Origin: Leishmania martiniquensis
Taxonomy: Eukaryota; Euglenozoa; Kinetoplastea; Trypanosomatida; Trypanosomatidae
Length of the DNA: 64,000 nt
NCBI RefSeq assembly: GCF_017916325.1
Contig: NC_090170.1
Span: 1,304,001-1,368,000, forward strand
Direction: 5' to 3'
The stretch's first letter is position 1. Each line of letters opens with the position of its first letter. Under the pieces are notes generated by a model, which had not been told where the DNA came from, searched no databases, and was given only the letters and a program-made list of their open reading frames with translations. This document shows, piece after piece, positions 61,254-64,000 of this stretch. The translations under genes and the position numbers were made by a program.

Positions 61254-61709
61254 AACGCTCCGTTTGGCCCCTGAAAAGGTCCATCGCATAGTGCATGGAG
61301 GCTGTAAACACGCGTTGCAGCACTGCTCCGACTCAGCCATCTGCGCACAGTCCGTGCCTCGGACTCTGCATACCCCCTCGCCCCGCAAGCCGCATCGCAG
61401 CCGCGCCCATCACGCTGGCCGCCACGCGGTGCGTTCTCCTGAGGTGGCCCACGCCCCCTCCACAGACACACACACGCAGACACACGCAGAGGGGAGGGCC
61501 GGGCATGATGCGCCAGAGCGGCATGCATACCTTGGCCACGACGTGGGCGGCGCAGACGCGTTCACCGCCGCAGGCCGCACCGGCGCCACGCCGCGCACAC
61601 CCTTGCCGCCGCCCGCGGCTGCCCGGCATAGACAGAGGGGTGGGGGTGCCGCTTGGCCTCACCGCACCGAATGGCCACCGGACCGTCGTACCGCGCAGTG
61701 AGGAACCCT
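61254..61709 (-). mobile_element. SIDER-like dispersed repeat, copy 5 (456 bp)
   Basis: Near-identical to copy 3 in the same orientation and with the same two ends, differing by a 2-nt indel and a few substitutions. It is preceded on the plus strand by an A run (61,247-61,255). It lies 122 nt downstream of the stop codon of the gene at 61,832, within that 3'UTR. Confidence 0.7.
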
Positions 61710-61831
61710 TCGTTATCGAAGATGCTGATGGCGGAGCGAAAAAAGGTAAATCTATGGGGAGCAGATTGCGTGAGGGTTTTCTCTCTTTTTAAAGAAAAGG
61801 GAAGAACGTAACGGCCCTGTCGCTGCGGATA

Positions 61832-64000
61832 TCAGGGCGGGAGTGGAATGGGGATCGGAATCGCTAGCGGCCCGGGAGGTTGCGGCGGGACGGGGGGTGG
61901 AGTGGCTAGTGTCGGTGGGGCAATTGACGGCGGTAAGGGCGCAGCGTTTGGCGACGTTAGCAGAGTCGGCGCCGCGAGTGGTGGAGTCACCGAAGAAAAG
62001 TACGGAGGATTCAGCGCCGGTGCATTACGGGCGACGGAATCTGGCTGCGGCGCAAAGGCGGAAGCAGCCGTGCCGTACATGCCCGTGCTCTGGGGCGCTG
62101 TGTGGACCGACAGCGTTGACGGAGCGACCGCGGGCGGCTGAATGATGCTTGCTTGGTTGATCTGCGGTTCAGGTGACACGAGCTGATTCTCCTGCGACCG
62201 CGCGGTTGGTGCGCTGAACGGGTCCGCTGAGTTGGAGGGTGAAAACCGAGTTTGCGATTTTGGCGGCTCCGGAAGTGGTGTTGCCGTCGGCTGAGCTGAC
62301 GTTGAGACTGGAGTGTAGGGGGGCGGGGGCGCTGTCGCTGGCGGGGGTGACGTTTGCTTCATCGTTGTGGAAGCGGTCATGGCGTACGACGACGGTGGTG
62401 GTAGGGACGGGGACGGAGATCTCGGCGACGACACGGCTGGGGGAGGATTCGCCAGGGTACTGACGGCTGCCCGTGGTTGCGCCGGCGACGCAGGTGTCGC
62501 CGGTCGGTTCAAGGAGGAAGATGAGGACGTGCTACTGCTGCTTGTGCTCCGACTGCTGCTAAAAGAGGAGTAGGAGCTGCTGCTCGAGCTCTTGGCGACA
62601 TCCGTGTGCATGTCAGCGGCACGCTGCGGCGTTGCAGCCTGTGATGCGCTCTGCGAGTTTGCCTCCCTCCTCTTGGAGCTTTTACGTTGTGCGACGGGCC
62701 CCGGCGCCGTGGAACTGAGTATTCCATCGACACTCGATTGAACTAGAATGTGGATGTGCTTCGTCAGGTGCTGGATCGCGTGCCCAAGCTCGTTGCAGTA
62801 CTCTATGTGTTGTGCAGGTATCGACGACAGCGGTATGTCTAGCGCCGCGCGGTAGGCTATGGTCATGTACGAGAGGTTGGTGCCCAAGCACTGGAGTTGA
62901 TAGAGCACGTCGTACTGTAAGAAGTGACCTACAGACCCTTCAGCGGGGACCGGCAGCTTGTTCACGGGGTTGCGCCTTTGCCGCGCCATGTCTTTCACCT
63001 GACGACTTGTTCCGATACGCGGCGGCGCCGGGCTGTTGTCCACGAGCTGATTCGCCACCTGCAAAACAATGTTCGCCACTTTTACAATGTTCGCCACGTG
63101 GTGATTGATGGACTCGGCCAACTTGGAGGTGCTGACGGCGCTGCTCTTGTCCGGCCCCTTGAGCGGCGTGCGTGTCAACACATCGTGCTCGCGATGCAGT
63201 GCTGCCGCGACAGTTTCGCTGAGAGACTGCAGCTGATATGCCACATCGTATTGCAGGAGATGAAGCAGACTGCCCTTTTCGGCCGTGTTGGCTGTCACCC
63301 GTCTCGGCGGGTGGCCACGATCACTGACGCTGGCATGTATCGCGGTTGCCTCGTCCCCACGTGAAGCCTCCTGCATCCTGTCTCCGTGATGGGCCTGGTT
63401 TGAGCGACGATGACGGTCACTTTCACCCACTACTACCCGCACAATGTACGGCTTGCCCATGTCGGCGCGTGCTCCCATGCTGGCCTCTGGAACGCAGGTT
63501 GGAGGTGCTGCAACCGCTACCGGCGTGACCTCTTGCTCCGGTGCTGGCATGTAAACAGGCCCTGATGCTGGCGCCTGGGTGAGCACTGTGGGCGGTGCAT
63601 CCTGTAAGAACACCCGGCAGCTCATATCAGCGTAGCCCACCGTCTCCCCCGCTGCGTTGCTGATGACATAAATGGCGTACGTACGTGGGGAAGTTTGTGC
63701 AGCAGCATCGGGCTGTGGCACCAACGAGCACGGGCACAACCACCGCGCAGCGCCAGCGACTGCTCCTTCGTTCAGGCTGACCAGCTGACACTGGCACATA
63801 GCAGGAAAGGACGTGGCAGCTTGCTCACTGCTCATTCGAAAGTCAGCTTTGTGGCAGACGTTGTACGTCACTGCATCGCCAACAGCATAGCCATGCGGGT
63901 GGACCATGATCGGGGGGAAGTCGAGGAAGCGCACCTCCACAATAATCTTCGACGGGGCGCTGGCGATGAGCGGGGTGAGCCCGTACACCCGCCTCACAGC
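61832..64000 (-). CDS. large protein with duplicated QYDV helical module and Pro/Ser-rich tail (5' incomplete)
   Basis: The frame is open to the window edge. The first codon that could be taken as a start is GTG (63,997-63,995), preceded by an in-frame GCT, so the true N-terminus probably lies outside; 722 codons are visible. Numbering from the GTG, residues about 15-135 are strand-rich (SKIIVEVRFLDFPPIMVH to ADMSCRVFLQD) and resemble a C2-type beta-sandwich. Two related helical modules follow: 241-325 (GSLLHLLQYDVAYQLQSL) and 353-435 (GSVGHFLQYDVLYQLQCL), each about 85 residues. A Ser-rich stretch (SSSSSYSSFSSSRSTSSS) leads into a roughly 200-residue Pro/Ser/Thr tail ending IPIPIPLPP. C2-like domains with helices and disordered tails occur in centriole and flagellar proteins, but I recognise no named family. 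Confidence 0.7.
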   Translation of the reverse strand, partial: AVRRVYGLTPLIASAPSKIIVEVRFLDFPPIMVHPHGYAVGDAVTYNVCHKADFRMSSEQAATSFPAMCQCQLVSLNEGAVAGAARWLCPCSLVPQPDAAAQTSPRTYAIYVISNAAGETVGYADMSCRVFLQDAPPTVLTQAPASGPVYMPAPEQEVTPVAVAAPPTCVPEASMGARADMGKPYIVRVVVGESDRHRRSNQAHHGDRMQEASRGDEATAIHASVSDRGHPPRRVTANTAEKGSLLHLLQYDVAYQLQSLSETVAAALHREHDVLTRTPLKGPDKSSAVSTSKLAESINHHVANIVKVANIVLQVANQLVDNSPAPPRIGTSRQVKDMARQRRNPVNKLPVPAEGSVGHFLQYDVLYQLQCLGTNLSYMTIAYRAALDIPLSSIPAQHIEYCNELGHAIQHLTKHIHILVQSSVDGILSSTAPGPVAQRKSSKRREANSQSASQAATPQRAADMHTDVAKSSSSSSYSSFSSSRSTSSSSTSSSSSLNRPATPASPAQPRAAVSTLANPPPAVSSPRSPSPSLPPPSSYAMTASTTMKQTSPPPATAPPPPYTPVSTSAQPTATPLPEPPKSQTRFSPSNSADPFSAPTARSQENQLVSPEPQINQASIIQPPAVAPSTLSVHTAPQSTGMYGTAASAFAPQPDSVARNAPALNPPYFSSVTPPLAAPTLLTSPNAAPLPPSIAPPTLATPPPVPPQPPGPLAIPIPIPLPP

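Noticed and set aside
60291..61274. 327-residue plus-strand open frame (and the 280-residue minus frame at 60,481-61,323)
   Set aside because: Very high GC keeps many frames open at once. Composition is dominated by Arg, Pro, Gly and Ala, it lies antisense to the transcription unit, and I could not find retroposon motifs.
1..64000. strand-switch region, CRISPR array, rRNA, bacterial operon signals
   Set aside because: All supported genes are on one strand. There are no regularly spaced short repeats, no rRNA-like sequence, and no Shine-Dalgarno-type organisation.

Overview
The window reads as nuclear DNA of a kinetoplastid, most likely Leishmania or a close relative. All 19 protein-coding genes I can support lie on the minus strand. 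None shows an intron. They are separated by intergenic stretches of 0.6 to 4.7 kb that contain long purine runs on the plus strand, which are pyrimidine tracts on the coding strand, as expected for trans-splicing. Coding GC is high, about 68% in a line I counted by hand at 33,241. There is no strand switch, so the window is best read as part of one polycistronic unit transcribed from 64,000 towards 1. From memory, 6-phosphogluconate dehydrogenase is a chromosome 35 gene in L. major, so I suspect that synteny, but I could not check it.

In transcription order (high to low coordinates): a 5'-incomplete protein with a proline-rich tail and two copies of a QYDV helical module (61,832-64,000); a malonyl-transferase-like acyltransferase; a membrane-anchored class I peroxidase homologue without its proximal haem histidine; an XPC/Rad4 DNA repair protein; RPA3; three proteins of unknown function, one with a probable mitochondrial presequence; a CDC50/Lem3 flippase subunit; a short unknown; a VP39-type cap 2'-O-methyltransferase; a DExH helicase homologue whose ATPase motifs are all degenerate; a 2,318-residue THADA/Trm732 protein; a mitochondrial RsmI-type rRNA methyltransferase; 6-phosphogluconate dehydrogenase; a mitochondrial carrier; TRAPPC5/Trs31; CFAP410; and a WD40 protein. 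They do not form one pathway, which is normal for kinetoplastid units, although four consecutive products (19.8-37.6 kb) are RNA-modification or RNA-helicase-type proteins.

The main non-coding structure is a dispersed GC-rich repeat with five copies: 10,334-10,940; 16,281-16,887; 50,976-51,433; 58,962-59,361; 61,254-61,709. Four of them begin 71-417 nt downstream of a stop codon, so they sit in 3'UTRs, the usual place for Leishmania SIDER degenerate retroposons. Copies 1 and 2 are 607 bp inverted repeats with one mismatch and they flank the carrier gene. Copies 3 and 5 are near-identical direct repeats that flank XPC, the peroxidase-like gene and the acyltransferase gene. The last two of those genes lie in a clearly lower-GC island (about 54.3-58.8 kb).

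The most interesting items are the repeat pairs as recombination substrates, the two catalytically dead-looking enzymes (peroxidase-like and DExH-like), the low-GC island, and the unexplained GC-rich 1.9 kb between inverted repeat copies 4 and 5. Start codons were checked against the sequence. Several longest open frames begin at GTG or TTG, and in those cases I used the first in-frame ATG.
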